From an uncultured Aquimarina sp. (GTDB taxonomy: Bacteria > Bacteroidota > Bacteroidia > Flavobacteriales > Flavobacteriaceae): 64,000 bases of DNA. This document shows, piece by piece, positions 17,874 to 26,741 of the stretch. The notes under the pieces were generated by a model. The model saw only the letters and a list, made by a program, of their open reading frames with translations. It was not told the origin of the DNA and searched no databases. The stretch spans positions 151,826 through 215,825 of the forward strand of contig CANMSL010000007.1 in the NCBI GenBank assembly GCA_947500505.1. The letters are read 5' to 3'. The position numbers were made by a program, and so were the translations under genes. Each line of letters starts with the position of its first letter. Positions within the stretch are counted from its first letter, which is position 1.

Positions 17874-18374
17874 ATGAGCAAGAAAGATTTATATAGTGAT
17901 AAAGCTATAGAAAAATTAAAAGAATTAGCAGAATCAATAGATTTTGCCATGTTAGCTACAGATTTAAAAAATCATCCTATTCATATGGTGCCTATGAGCA
18001 CCAAAAGAGTTGATAATCAGGGAAATATTTGGTTTCTGAGTGGCAAGGATAGTGATCATAACCAACACATCCTTAAAGATTCCAAAATTCATCTTGTATA
18101 TTCGAATCCAAAGGGATTTGAATTCCTGAATATATATGGTACTGCCACTATCATCACCGACCAACACATTCTTGATGATTTGTACAGTAGTATGAATGAC
18201 ATGTGGTTTGATGGACCTGAAGACCCTAATTTAACAGCTATTAAGATTGATCCTGAAGATGCTTTTTACTGGGATAATAAAAATTCTAAATTAGTTTCTT
18301 TATTCAAATTAGGCGTTGGAGCCATTACAGGCAAAGAGCAGGATCTCAGCGAATATGGTGAATTAAAAGTATAG
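17874..18374 (+). CDS. PNPOx-fold flavin-binding protein, general stress protein 26-like
   Basis: 166 residues. The split-barrel pattern is clear: DFAMLATDLKNHPIHMVPMS, NIWFLSGKDSDHNQHI, KIHLVYSNPKGFEFLNIYGTA, MWFDGPEDPNLTAIKIDPEDAFYWD. The last block is characteristic of the general stress protein 26 subgroup (pyridoxamine 5'-phosphate oxidase-like), which binds FMN or FAD in the cytosol. The physiological substrate is unknown. It is monocistronic as far as visible. Confidence 0.85.
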   Translation: MSKKDLYSDKAIEKLKELAESIDFAMLATDLKNHPIHMVPMSTKRVDNQGNIWFLSGKDSDHNQHILKDSKIHLVYSNPKGFEFLNIYGTATIITDQHILDDLYSSMNDMWFDGPEDPNLTAIKIDPEDAFYWDNKNSKLVSLFKLGVGAITGKEQDLSEYGELKV

Positions 18375-18596
18375 CGCTGTAGGTAGGTACAGTATTATGT
18401 ATGTTAGAAAATTGAAAGTGACGCCGTTCTTTGATAAGAATGGCAAACTTTTTTATGGTTATAACCCTATTTGACCCCTTTATTTATAATTTCCGGATAT
18501 GAGATACCAAATGCATTATAGAGATTATAAAAGTGTATTAATGTTATAAGAGGACATAAAAATTTCAGTATCTTATATGCTTCAAAACCGTCGCCA

Positions 18597-19232
18597 ATGT
18601 TCAACAAAACTTTATCACTCAAATCCTTTAAGTCAACTGCTATAGTTTTATCTATGGTAGCCTTTATGATAGTACTGATGGCTTTTAAGGTGCAACATAA
18701 CACTACATCTGATTACTTAGATCTATCAGAAATTAAAAAGAAGGATAGTGTAGCATCGATTGCTGCATTTGAAAAAGTATATTCCGTATTGATGCATCCC
18801 AGATGTATGAATTGTCATCCGGACGGGGATGTCCCTTTACAAGGAGACGAGAGTCGTATTCATAATATGCTTCCTCAGCGAGGTCCTGACGGAAAAGGTA
18901 TTTTAACCATGAAATGCGCGAATTGTCACGGTGCCGTTGGAGTTCCGGGAGATGCCACGCCACCGGGTAATCCGCATTGGCATTTGCCTCCTGCAGATAT
19001 GAAAATGATATTTCAAGGACGATCAGCCAGAGAATTAGCTTTGCAACTGGTAAATCCTGAGATGAATGGTCATAAAAGTATGGAGGAGTTACGATTACAT
19101 GCAGAGGATACCTTAGTAAAAAGTGGTTGGAACATGGGAGGCGACCGCGAACTACCGCCGCTATCGTATCAGGAATTTACAAAAGCCTGGTATGAATGGA
19201 TTGATACGGGTGCGTATGCGCCATCTAAATAA
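18597..19232 (+). CDS. Diheme c-type cytochrome-like subunit of the molybdenum hydroxylase cluster
   Basis: 211 residues. One N-terminal membrane anchor or signal (about 13-31) and two heme-binding motifs, CMNCH (70-74) and CANCH (107-111), with LMHPRCMNCHPDGDVP around the first. C-terminal AWYEWIDTGAYAP is typical of proteins annotated as isoquinoline 1-oxidoreductase subunit. It probably takes electrons from the 2Fe-2S subunit in the periplasm. It lies 36 bases upstream of the 2Fe-2S gene in the same operon. The start at 18597 is the first ATG giving a proper signal. Confidence 0.8.
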   Translation: MFNKTLSLKSFKSTAIVLSMVAFMIVLMAFKVQHNTTSDYLDLSEIKKKDSVASIAAFEKVYSVLMHPRCMNCHPDGDVPLQGDESRIHNMLPQRGPDGKGILTMKCANCHGAVGVPGDATPPGNPHWHLPPADMKMIFQGRSARELALQLVNPEMNGHKSMEELRLHAEDTLVKSGWNMGGDRELPPLSYQEFTKAWYEWIDTGAYAPSK

Positions 19233-19268
19233 TGCTGAATTGATTTCAATAAATAAAACTCACTGCTT

Positions 19269-19727
19269 ATGCCACTTTATGAAATACATGTGAACGGAGA
19301 AACTAAACAGGTAGATGTTGACTCGGATACTCCGGTTCTTTGGGTCTTACGGGACAACTTACGTTTATTAGGAACCAAATATGGTTGTGGGATTGCCCAT
19401 TGCGGTGCTTGTACGATTCATTTAGATGGTGATGCGGTTAGATCTTGTGCGTATCCCATTAGTGCTGTGGGAAATAAAAAAGTTACAACCATCGAGGGTC
19501 TTTCTAAAGATGGTAATCATCCTGTTCAGAAAGCCTGGTTAGAACACGATGTACCGCAATGTGGCTATTGTCAGGCAGGTCAAATTATGACAGCTTCATC
19601 ATTGTTGGCTCAAAATTCTACTCCAAGCGATGAGGAGATACGTCGTGCAATGAATGGTAATATTTGTCGCTGCGCTACATATACTAGAATTAATCGAGCA
19701 ATACGAACTGCTTCAAAAGATATGTAA
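19269..19727 (+). CDS. 2Fe-2S subunit of a molybdenum hydroxylase (IorA-like)
   Basis: 152 residues with the full two-cluster pattern of the xanthine oxidase family small subunit. The N-terminal plant-ferredoxin cluster is [15 protein letters not shown] plus the later SCAYP; the C-terminal cluster is [10 protein letters not shown] and NICRCATY. It passes electrons from the molybdenum site to the adjoining cytochrome. The next gene starts 2 bases after its stop. Similar to isoquinoline 1-oxidoreductase alpha subunit IorA; the true substrate (N-heterocycle or aldehyde) is not known. Confidence 0.92.
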   Translation: MPLYEIHVNGETKQVDVDSDTPVLWVLRDNLRLLGTKYGCGIAHCGACTIHLDGDAVRSCAYPISAVGNKKVTTIEGLSKDGNHPVQKAWLEHDVPQCGYCQAGQIMTASSLLAQNSTPSDEEIRRAMNGNICRCATYTRINRAIRTASKDM

Positions 19728-19729
19728 TT

Positions 19730-21994
19730 ATGGCAAAAGTAAAAACACATGTTAACAGACGTTCTTTTCTTAAGCTATCTGCGGCAGGCAGTACAGGTCT
19801 TTTAATACAATTCAGTTGGTTTTCTTCTCTGGCAAAAGAAAATCCTAATTTAGAAGCAGCTTACGAATTGAACGGTTTTATACAGATACATACAGATGGT
19901 ATCGTAACCATCGCATCTCCTAATCCTGAAATCGGTCAAAATGTAAAAACTTCCATGCCAATGATCGTGGCCGAGGAGCTGGATGTGAATTGGGAAAACG
20001 TTCGTGTTGTGCAAGCACCGCTAAATACAGCTATTTTTACCAGACAGCTGGCAGGCGGAAGTAGATCCATTAGTCAAAGTTGGGATGCATTACGAATGGC
20101 AGGTGCCACAGCAAGACATATGCTTGTAAAAGCAGCGGCAAAGGGATGGAATGTTCCAATAGCTGAAATTGAGGTGAGTAAAGGAATTATTTCTCATAAA
20201 ATAACAGGAAACTCTACAGGTTTTGGTAAAATGGCGGAGGCCGCCAGCAAACTGGAGATTCCAGAGGAAATTGACGTTAAAAACATCAAGGATTTTAAAA
20301 TTATAAGACATTCTAAATATAATGTGGATGGACCTGATATTGTAACAGGTAAAGCTGTTTTTGGTTTGGATGTGTATAGCGAAAATATGGTATTTGCGTC
20401 TATACTTCATCCGCCGGCTTTTGGGATGAAATTAAAATCATACGATGCCTCTGAAGCATTGGCAATGAAAGGAATAAACGATGTTTTTACAATACAGACA
20501 TATCCTGAGGACTTTGTACGCGGTCCTTTTGACACTTCGGCATTTCCAGAGTTAATTGTAATAACCGGGGATTCTACCTGGAGGATCATGAAAGCCAAAA
20601 AGAAAATTAATGTCGAATGGATTCCTATAGAATCGCATACTATCAAAGTCAAAGGTTTTAGAAATCCTAAAGCAAAAGAACAAACGATTCCTTCAGGGAT
20701 GGAAGAAACATCCAGCCAATACATTTCGATGATCAAAAAAAGTAAGGAAAAGGCTAAAGAGGTACGCAAGGATGGTGATCCTGAAAAAGCATTTTCCGAA
20801 GCTGTAAAAGTTATCGAACGGACTTATACAGCTCCGTATTTAGCACACAGCCCTTTAGAGCCTCTTAATTTTTATGCCAATGTCACCGATGACAAGGCAG
20901 AATTGATAGGTCCTATTCAGACCCCTGAATACATGGAAAAGTCCGTAGCCAAAAGATTGGGAATGACTCTGGAACAGATTGATATACAGATGACACGTAT
21001 TGGTGGTGGCTTTGGCAGAAAACTCTATGGTCATTATCTGGTCGAAGCGGCTTTGATTTCGCAAAAAATTAAAAAACCAGTCAAATTGATATATACCAGG
21101 GAAGATGATATGACTTTTGGAGCTTATAGACCCATCTACCATGCATATTATCGTGCCGGACTTGATGCCGATAACAATCTGATCGCTTTTCACGTCAAAG
21201 CAGGAGGTATACCCGAGAGTCCGCTGTATGCTAATCGTTTCCCTGCTGGTACGGTGGACAATTACATAGCCGAAGAATGGGCTATTGAGAGTAATATAAC
21301 TACAGCTGCTTTTAGGGCACCAAGGTCTAATTTTATGGGTGCCGTAGAGCAAGCATTTCTAGACGAGGTTGCCGAGTTGGCGGGTAAAGATCCTATTGAA
21401 TTTAGATTAGAGCTTTTTGAAAAAGCTATAAAAAATCCGGTTGGAGATAAAAATGATTATGATCCAAAACGGTATGCCGGTGTTCTTAAATTAATCCGGG
21501 ATAAAGCTAAGTGGGGAACATCCAAGCAAGGATTGAGTAGAGGAGTGGCTGCCTATTTTTGTCACGACAGCTATGTAGCAAATGTAGTAGATTTACGAAT
21601 GGAGAATGATAAACCTGTAATTGAAAAAGTGTATTGTGCTACAGATTGTGGTATAGTTGTTAATCCTATTGCAGCTTCTAATATGGTCGAAGGAGGAAGC
21701 GTAGATGGTATTGGTCACGCGCTTTACAGTATGCTGACGATTAATAAAGGAAGACCGGAGCAAAATAATTTTCATGACTATCATCTGATTAGAAATAATG
21801 ACGCACCGTGGGATGTCGAAACGTATTTCGTGGATAGTGATGTACACCCCACAGGATTGGGGGAACCACCTTTTGCACCGGCGATAGGCGCTTTGACCAA
21901 TGCACTGTATAAAGCGACCAGTAAGCGATACTACCATCAACCTTTTATGATTGATATTGAAGAAAAATATCTTCGCAATAATGAAAATGTGTAA
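19730..21994 (+). CDS. Molybdopterin-binding subunit of a molybdenum hydroxylase (IorB-like)
   Basis: 754 residues. A Tat signal (NRRSFLKLSAAGSTGL, about 9-24) marks export as a folded cofactor-loaded enzyme. It carries the fused duplicated aldehyde-oxidase/xanthine-dehydrogenase domain arrangement of IorB, with RQLAGGSRSISQSWDALR, TRIGGGFGRKLYGHY, TAAFRAPRSNF and GLGEPPFAPAIGALTNAL, the last carrying the active-site Glu. It hydroxylates a substrate with water at the molybdenum centre. No FAD subunit is nearby, fitting a periplasmic type that uses cytochrome c. Last gene of the three-gene operon. Confidence 0.92.
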   Translation: MAKVKTHVNRRSFLKLSAAGSTGLLIQFSWFSSLAKENPNLEAAYELNGFIQIHTDGIVTIASPNPEIGQNVKTSMPMIVAEELDVNWENVRVVQAPLNTAIFTRQLAGGSRSISQSWDALRMAGATARHMLVKAAAKGWNVPIAEIEVSKGIISHKITGNSTGFGKMAEAASKLEIPEEIDVKNIKDFKIIRHSKYNVDGPDIVTGKAVFGLDVYSENMVFASILHPPAFGMKLKSYDASEALAMKGINDVFTIQTYPEDFVRGPFDTSAFPELIVITGDSTWRIMKAKKKINVEWIPIESHTIKVKGFRNPKAKEQTIPSGMEETSSQYISMIKKSKEKAKEVRKDGDPEKAFSEAVKVIERTYTAPYLAHSPLEPLNFYANVTDDKAELIGPIQTPEYMEKSVAKRLGMTLEQIDIQMTRIGGGFGRKLYGHYLVEAALISQKIKKPVKLIYTREDDMTFGAYRPIYHAYYRAGLDADNNLIAFHVKAGGIPESPLYANRFPAGTVDNYIAEEWAIESNITTAAFRAPRSNFMGAVEQAFLDEVAELAGKDPIEFRLELFEKAIKNPVGDKNDYDPKRYAGVLKLIRDKAKWGTSKQGLSRGVAAYFCHDSYVANVVDLRMENDKPVIEKVYCATDCGIVVNPIAASNMVEGGSVDGIGHALYSMLTINKGRPEQNNFHDYHLIRNNDAPWDVETYFVDSDVHPTGLGEPPFAPAIGALTNALYKATSKRYYHQPFMIDIEEKYLRNNENV

Positions 21995-22037
21995 AAAAGG
22001 GTGTCAATGAAGCTGATATACAATCCATTGGCGGCGG

Positions 22038-22220
22038 GATGATGTGGCTGGGAACAGTATAGCTACGATGAGCTTAACGTTTCGCAAATTGACTTATACA
22101 TAATTACTCACTGGCTAATATTTGATATATAGGATTCCGTGAATCTCCTAAAGTCGATTTGTCTGACGATATAGTCCGCCAGTGGCGGATCGTTATCTGC
22201 AATAATGTCAATCCGCCAAC
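22038..22220 (+). repeat. Complex repeat, copy A
   Basis: Begins GATGATGTGGCTGGGAAC, then TATAGCTACGA, GCTTAACGTTTCGCAAATTG and ACATAATTACTCA, then about 90 bases nearly identical to copy B (TCGTGAATCTCCTAAAGT region in B), and the palindrome TCCGCC-AGT-GGCGGA (22175-22189). It starts soon after the molybdenum hydroxylase operon and marks the left edge of the accessory segment. Confidence 0.75.
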
Positions 22221-22460
22221 TCGCAAGTAATATACAAAGTTCACCGGACGACTTTATGGGCATCGCTTCGTTTACAATTATGGACTTAGTTGAATTAAAA
22301 GTTTTCTCACGAAATCGAAAATTCACGAACTTCTCTAAAATAATAGAATGATTGTGAGCTAAAAGTTCCTTTAAAAAAAGGTAATGCAACACTTATTGCC
22401 CTAAACGACGTGGTTCCTGAGCTTGTCGAAGGGATAGGAGAGTAGGGGAATGTGTGTGGA

Positions 22461-22661
22461 ATGGGTTATTTGAAAATAATTTTGAAATCTATGGTAATAT
22501 TTCTACTATTATCTAAAATTGGACCACATTCGGGCCAGGAATTGGTGCATTATAATTTTGGTTATGATGTAGATTGATTTAAAGATGGTGTTTATACCGG
22601 CAGAACTTTTCATAATCGAACTCTTGTTCATCCCGATGGTGGTGATTGTCAATATATTTAA
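22461..22661 (+). pseudogene. Small secreted-peptide-like frame broken by an in-frame TGA
   Basis: From ATG 22461 the frame reads a hydrophobic signal-like start (KSMVIFLLLSKIG), then SGQELVHYNFGYDVD, an in-frame TGA at 22575-22577, and FKDGVYTGRTFHNRTLVHPD and GGDCQYI to TAA 22659. The flow across the TGA is protein-like, and a single TGG to TGA change would explain it. It resembles a small exported protein of about 66 residues. No family recognised. The ATG sits in a repeat-derived tail also seen near 25550, so the N-terminus may be accidental. Confidence 0.35.
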
Positions 22662-22672
22662 ACATTGACGGC

Positions 22673-22726
22673 TTTTATACTATTAACAGAAAATCACAGC
22701 TATGATTTTCTGTTAATAGTATAAAA
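22673..22726. repeat. Perfect 24-base-pair inverted repeat
   Basis: Arms 22673-22696 and 22703-22726 are exact reverse complements (left arm begins TTTTATACTATTAACAG), with the 6-base loop CAGCTA. It ends 38 bases before the start codon of the next gene. There is no T-tract of terminator type beyond it. It could be a cruciform, an RNA hairpin in the 5' leader, or a recombination site. Confidence 0.7.
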
Positions 22727-22764
22727 GTTGATCTAAATTTCCTTAATAATTGTAATTTCAAAAA

Positions 22765-24504
22765 ATGAATAGGAAAAATTTATTATCAACTGTATTATTT
22801 TTCTTTTTTATAGCTTCATTAATAGGTCAAAGCGGAAAAAAAAGTTTTAATCAAGAAGATTTTGATCAGTATAAAATTGATGAAAATGTGTATAATTTTT
22901 GGTGGTATAAGAATGATAACATTTGGTTTCCTAAAGGGGATACCATTCCTTATTTAGTGGATGATAGGGAATATAAAGGATTGATTAACTATGGCTTAAA
23001 ATTTTCACTCGTCGAAAGAAGAAACCTGAATTATGTTGAGAATTTTGAGATGTATAAATTAAAAATTGAGATTGAATATTGTAAGGTTTCATTAAAAGAT
23101 AGTGTAGTTAATATAAAAGGAATTGTAAAAGGAGGATGGTCTAATAATACTATTTGGGGTTATAAGAAAAGAGAGAATAATGTGGATGTGTTTATTGGAA
23201 AAAATAAAGATACCACTAAATTCAAATACTTAAACCACCTTTTTAAACCTGAAAAAATTACAACAACTTATAAAGACGAAAAAATAAATGACCATATTCT
23301 ACTTGATACTTTTCCAGCAAAATATATTCATTCTTACGCACATTTTAGAACTGAACCAGGAACAGATCGTACATTTAAAATAAAATCAAAAATTGATAAT
23401 AATTCGGTTTTAATATTTGGTTTAACAAATACGTATGCAGAAATATACGAAATAGGTAAGTTAGTTTTTTCTGACAAGAAAAATAGAAGAAGGAAGAAGC
23501 TGATAAACAAAGACGATTTCTCTTACCCTAAAGTGATTATACGAAACAATATACATCGAAATGAAAATTATAACATACATCAAAAAAAGAAATCTAATTA
23601 TCATAAAATTACAGAAAAAGCTGAAAATTATATAGTTTTACGACAGTATGGTAAGGCAAAACCAGAATATGATCGTTTTTTAGATGGAAGCGAATATGTT
23701 TTTGCCAGAGATATGCACAATGCCGTAAGGTGTGCAATAAAAGCCAGAGATTATAACACCGCTATAGTATGGTGTAAAAAACTTGTATCTAAAGGAGTAC
23801 CTTTGACTTATTTTGAAGATAAAATTTTTACTACATTAAAAAAGAAACCGGTATGGATGGAGTTTTTAACCAACTATAGTAGTCTTTATGATCAATTTAA
23901 AAAAGGATTAAATCAAAACCTGATAACAGGAATACAAAAATTAGTAGAAGAAGATCAAAAATACTATATCAAAAATTCTAAGGGGGAGATAAATAGTCTA
24001 GATTTAGCAAATAAAACAGAAGAGATAGATCAACAATTCATCAAATTAATCAAAAAAGAAGGATTTCCTACAGAAGAAAAAATAGGATTAAGAACTGATA
24101 CGGACGGACATTTAATATTTGAATCACCCTCTTACTTTGTCCTTCTGGTACATAGTTATCAAACTAAAAGTAATAAGCAAAAAGAAATTAAAGAATTGTT
24201 TGAAGGCAATAAAGTATTTTATGATACTTATCGCAGTAATCTAGGTGTTTTTAAAAAATCAGGAATGACGTGCCTTCAAATATATAAAGGTAATTTATAT
24301 AATAATAAAACCTGTGGAGCTAATCTGGGTGCCATACAAAAAATGAAATTTAAATTTAATAATGAATATAATTTTATCATTGATACTGGAGAATTTACAA
24401 TAATACCTTATGAGAAGAATTCGGAAGAAGAAGATGAAAAATTTATAAGAGATAATTTCAATTTTGTAACTAAGCTTACTGATGATTGGTTTTTTTATGA
24501 ATAA
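22765..24504 (+). CDS. Orphan secreted protein of the repeat-bounded segment
   Basis: 579 residues, not recognised. Signal peptide about 1-22 (ends SLIGQ). The N-terminal half (30-260) is beta-rich, with NNIWGYKKRENN and a possible carboxypeptidase-regulatory-like region; the middle (about 280-400) is helical and TPR-like (MHNAVRCAIKARDYNTAIVW); the C-terminal part contains two Cys (MTCLQIY, NKTCGAN) and ends in YEKNSEEEDEKF and DDWFFYE. Composition is richer in Lys, Asn and Ile than the neighbouring core genes, consistent with acquired DNA. It precedes a truncated ATP-grasp maturase gene by 17 bases. Confidence 0.75.
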   Translation: MNRKNLLSTVLFFFFIASLIGQSGKKSFNQEDFDQYKIDENVYNFWWYKNDNIWFPKGDTIPYLVDDREYKGLINYGLKFSLVERRNLNYVENFEMYKLKIEIEYCKVSLKDSVVNIKGIVKGGWSNNTIWGYKKRENNVDVFIGKNKDTTKFKYLNHLFKPEKITTTYKDEKINDHILLDTFPAKYIHSYAHFRTEPGTDRTFKIKSKIDNNSVLIFGLTNTYAEIYEIGKLVFSDKKNRRRKKLINKDDFSYPKVIIRNNIHRNENYNIHQKKKSNYHKITEKAENYIVLRQYGKAKPEYDRFLDGSEYVFARDMHNAVRCAIKARDYNTAIVWCKKLVSKGVPLTYFEDKIFTTLKKKPVWMEFLTNYSSLYDQFKKGLNQNLITGIQKLVEEDQKYYIKNSKGEINSLDLANKTEEIDQQFIKLIKKEGFPTEEKIGLRTDTDGHLIFESPSYFVLLVHSYQTKSNKQKEIKELFEGNKVFYDTYRSNLGVFKKSGMTCLQIYKGNLYNNKTCGANLGAIQKMKFKFNNEYNFIIDTGEFTIIPYEKNSEEEDEKFIRDNFNFVTKLTDDWFFYE

Positions 24505-24521
24505 AGGCGATTATTGGCACT

Positions 24522-24935
24522 ATGATTTTAATTTATAGCAGAGATGCGGACAGTTTTGTAAATGAGGTTATTGACTATTTAGAGGATGATTATATTAGAG
24601 TGGGAGACTTAGATAAAGTCTTTATTGATAATCTGAATATAGATTCAAATGGAGTTGTTTTTAAATTAAGTAGTGATTTCTTTAAAGACATCGATTTTAA
24701 TCAAATAGAAACTATATGGTTTAATGGAGGTATTGCAAATACAACAGGGAGTACTTACGAAAATGATAGTTATTCTTTATTAGTAAATTCTTTTCTTCAC
24801 AAAAAAGAAGCAAAAAAAATAGGTCGGTTATTAAATTCTTTTGAAGTAAATAAACTAGATGTTCAATTATATGCTCAAGAATGTGGATTCAAGACTCCTG
24901 AAACTCTTATTCTAAAATATAAAACTTGTGAGTAA
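24522..24935 (+). pseudogene. N-terminal fragment of a grasp-with-spasm-type ATP-grasp peptide maturase
   Basis: 137 codons. The start MILIYSRDADSFVNEVIDYL, then DDYIRVGD, ETIWFNGG and the block EVNKLDVQLYAQECGFKTP followed by ETLI, matches the pre-ATP-grasp domain and the start of the ATP-grasp fold of GwsG-like maturases that install ester or amide crosslinks on ribosomal peptides. Those enzymes are about 320 residues long. Here the ATP-binding and catalytic part is missing and the frame stops two bases before repeat B. It may be a broken gene rather than a functional protein. No precursor peptide gene is evident. Confidence 0.55.
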
Positions 24936-25388
24936 ATTATAGCTACAAATACGTGTTAAAATAAATTATCTGGTGGATAATTTGTTTTGACGGCGAGACG
25001 ATGCGGCTGGTAAGTTTAATCATAAACGCGACAAAAGAAATTTTAATGACCACAGTAGCTAAGATTATAATCAAATAGAATCACTGTGGGATATTTTACA
25101 CGAGTTTTTATAATTGATCACAAAATCAATTCTAAAAATCTGCGAGATGATGCGGCTGGTAACATTTTAGCTACGAATGTGCTTAACGTTTCGCAAATTG
25201 GCTTTTACATAATTACTCACAGGTTTATATTTGATAAATTGGATTTCGTGAATCTCCTAAAGTCAATTTGTCTATCGATATAGTCCGCCAGTGGCGGATC
25301 GTTATCTGCAATTATGTCAATCCGCCGCGGCGGACCGCCATTTGCTGCAATAAATACATTTGTACTATAATGTTTTGCGTTATGCCTG
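24936..25388 (+). repeat. Complex repeat, copy B
   Basis: About 450 bases. It contains ATTATAGCTACAAAT (24936), two copies of GCGAGAYGATGCGGCTGGTAA (24993 and 25143), a stretch at 25086-25160 almost identical to 29104-29177, the GCTTAACGTTTCGCAAATTG core (25181-25200), ACATAATTACTCA, palindromes TCCGCC-AGT-GGCGGA (25284-25298) and TCCGCC-GC-GGCGGA (25321-25334), AATAAATACATTTGTACTA, and ends TTTTGCGTTATGCC. It separates the two accessory gene pairs. Confidence 0.8.
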
Positions 25389-25578
25389 TCCGCCGCAACG
25401 TAGTGCAGGAGGATCACTTTGCTTTGGAAAAACAAAGGATGCTAACATATTTTTCTTCGAAAAAAATCTCTTCTAAGAAGCTTTCTCTACAAAGAGAATG
25501 AAACACTTTTTATGCGACGACGTAGGAGGGAAGCATAATGTGTGTGAAATGGTTTATTAGTTATATATTCTGAATTTA

Positions 25579-25586
25579 TATATTTG
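25579..25586 (+). promoter_or_regulatory. Bacteroidota -7 box before the membrane AraC gene
   Basis: TATATTTG fits TAnnTTTG and lies 16 bases upstream of the ATG at 25603. A clear -33 TTTG partner is not visible about 20 bases upstream, so the promoter may need an activator. Confidence 0.4.
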
Positions 25587-25602
25587 AGTTTTCGAAAATT
25601 GT

Positions 25603-26649
25603 ATGAGTTTCACTTCTTTATTTTTATTCTTTTTTGGTGCTATAGGAGTTTTTAACAGCTTCTTGGTTAGTTTATACTTTATTTTCAAAAAAGGAAAGCT
25701 AAAATCTAATTTATTATTTGGTCTTTTTCTTTTTTTTATCAGTGAACGCGCACTGCGGTCACTTATCTATTTTTTTAGTTCTGCCTTACCAAACCCTTAT
25801 TCTAAATCTGATGCAGTTACATTTATGTTTATTGGGCCATTTTTGTTTTTATATGTAATTTCTGTAATTAACCCAGGTAGTAAATTAGTAAATTTATGGA
25901 GGTATCACGGTCTATTTTGGGCTATTATTACGACAATAGCATTATTTAAATTTCCTTTTTTAGAAGATCCAATATTCTGGAAAAAGTATATCCTAACAGG
26001 AATTAATCTTCAATGGTTAATTTATATCTTGGTGTCTTTAATACTCCTAATAAACAAGTTATATTACTCCAAGTCTAATACTGAAAAGTATAATGTTACT
26101 AATCATTGGCTTCTCCTTTTGATAGCAAGTGTATTGGTTTTATGGTGTATTTATTTCTTTATTAGCTTCTCATATTTTGTGGTAGGTTCAATTGCATTCT
26201 CACTAATTTTTTATGCATTCTATTTGTACTTTATATTCAATAAAAAACACCTTACTACAATTTTTACAATACAAAAAAGATATGTGTCAAAAAGGTTCGA
26301 TAACGAAAGTAGTGAAGTTTTAATTCAAGAGCTTCAAGCTTTAATGCAAGAAGAAAAACCCTTTAAAAATCCAAACTTAAGACTTAAAGATTTAGCACAA
26401 AAATTGGACATGACAGTCCATCAACTTTCGCAACTTTTAAACAATAGTTTAGGGAAAAAATTCTCAGAATTTGTAAATGAGTACCGAATTGAAGAGGCAA
26501 AGCAATTAATACAGGAAAACACCAAATATACATTAGATGCTATTGGCAACGAATCAGGATTCAACTCTAAATCAACATTTTACAGCTATTTTAAACGTAT
26601 TGTTGGTATGACACCTAAAGCATATCGAGAAGGGTTTTTAAGTACATAG
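25603..26649 (+). CDS. Membrane-anchored AraC family regulator
   Basis: 348 residues: six to seven hydrophobic helices (about 1-210), then a cytoplasmic linker and an AraC domain (about 245-345) with LRLKDLAQKLDMTVHQLSQL as first HTH and YTLDAIGNESGFNSKSTFYS as second, ending PKAYRE. This 7TM-plus-HTH design is common in Bacteroidota and probably senses a small molecule in the membrane. It is 92 bases upstream of, and codirectional with, an S41 peptidase-like gene, its probable target. Both lie between repeats B and C. Confidence 0.88.
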   Translation: MSFTSLFLFFFGAIGVFNSFLVSLYFIFKKGKLKSNLLFGLFLFFISERALRSLIYFFSSALPNPYSKSDAVTFMFIGPFLFLYVISVINPGSKLVNLWRYHGLFWAIITTIALFKFPFLEDPIFWKKYILTGINLQWLIYILVSLILLINKLYYSKSNTEKYNVTNHWLLLLIASVLVLWCIYFFISFSYFVVGSIAFSLIFYAFYLYFIFNKKHLTTIFTIQKRYVSKRFDNESSEVLIQELQALMQEEKPFKNPNLRLKDLAQKLDMTVHQLSQLLNNSLGKKFSEFVNEYRIEEAKQLIQENTKYTLDAIGNESGFNSKSTFYSYFKRIVGMTPKAYREGFLST

Positions 26650-26741
26650 TTATAAAATCATACAAAAAGAGTCCTTATTTTGTACATTTTTTCATTGAAT
26701 ACTAGTTTTTTTGTTTCATAATTATTCAATTCAAATTTTCA

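Noticed and set aside
18467..18703. 78-codon minus-strand frame overlapping the start of the diheme cytochrome gene
   Set aside because: It is antisense to the signal region of a well-supported gene and reads as hydrophobic shadow with no family features.
20090..21940. Several long minus-strand frames opposite the molybdopterin subunit gene
   Set aside because: Shadow frames of a highly conserved plus-strand gene.
22108..22392. 94-codon minus-strand frame across repeat A
   Set aside because: Its C-terminal part (ADYIVRQIDFRRFTESYISN) is shared with the minus frame at 25217-25435, but that only reflects the DNA repeat; the rest differs and no start or family is convincing.
25217..25501. Overlapping frames on both strands inside repeat B
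   Set aside because: Both are produced by the repeat and its palindromes; not maintained in copy C.
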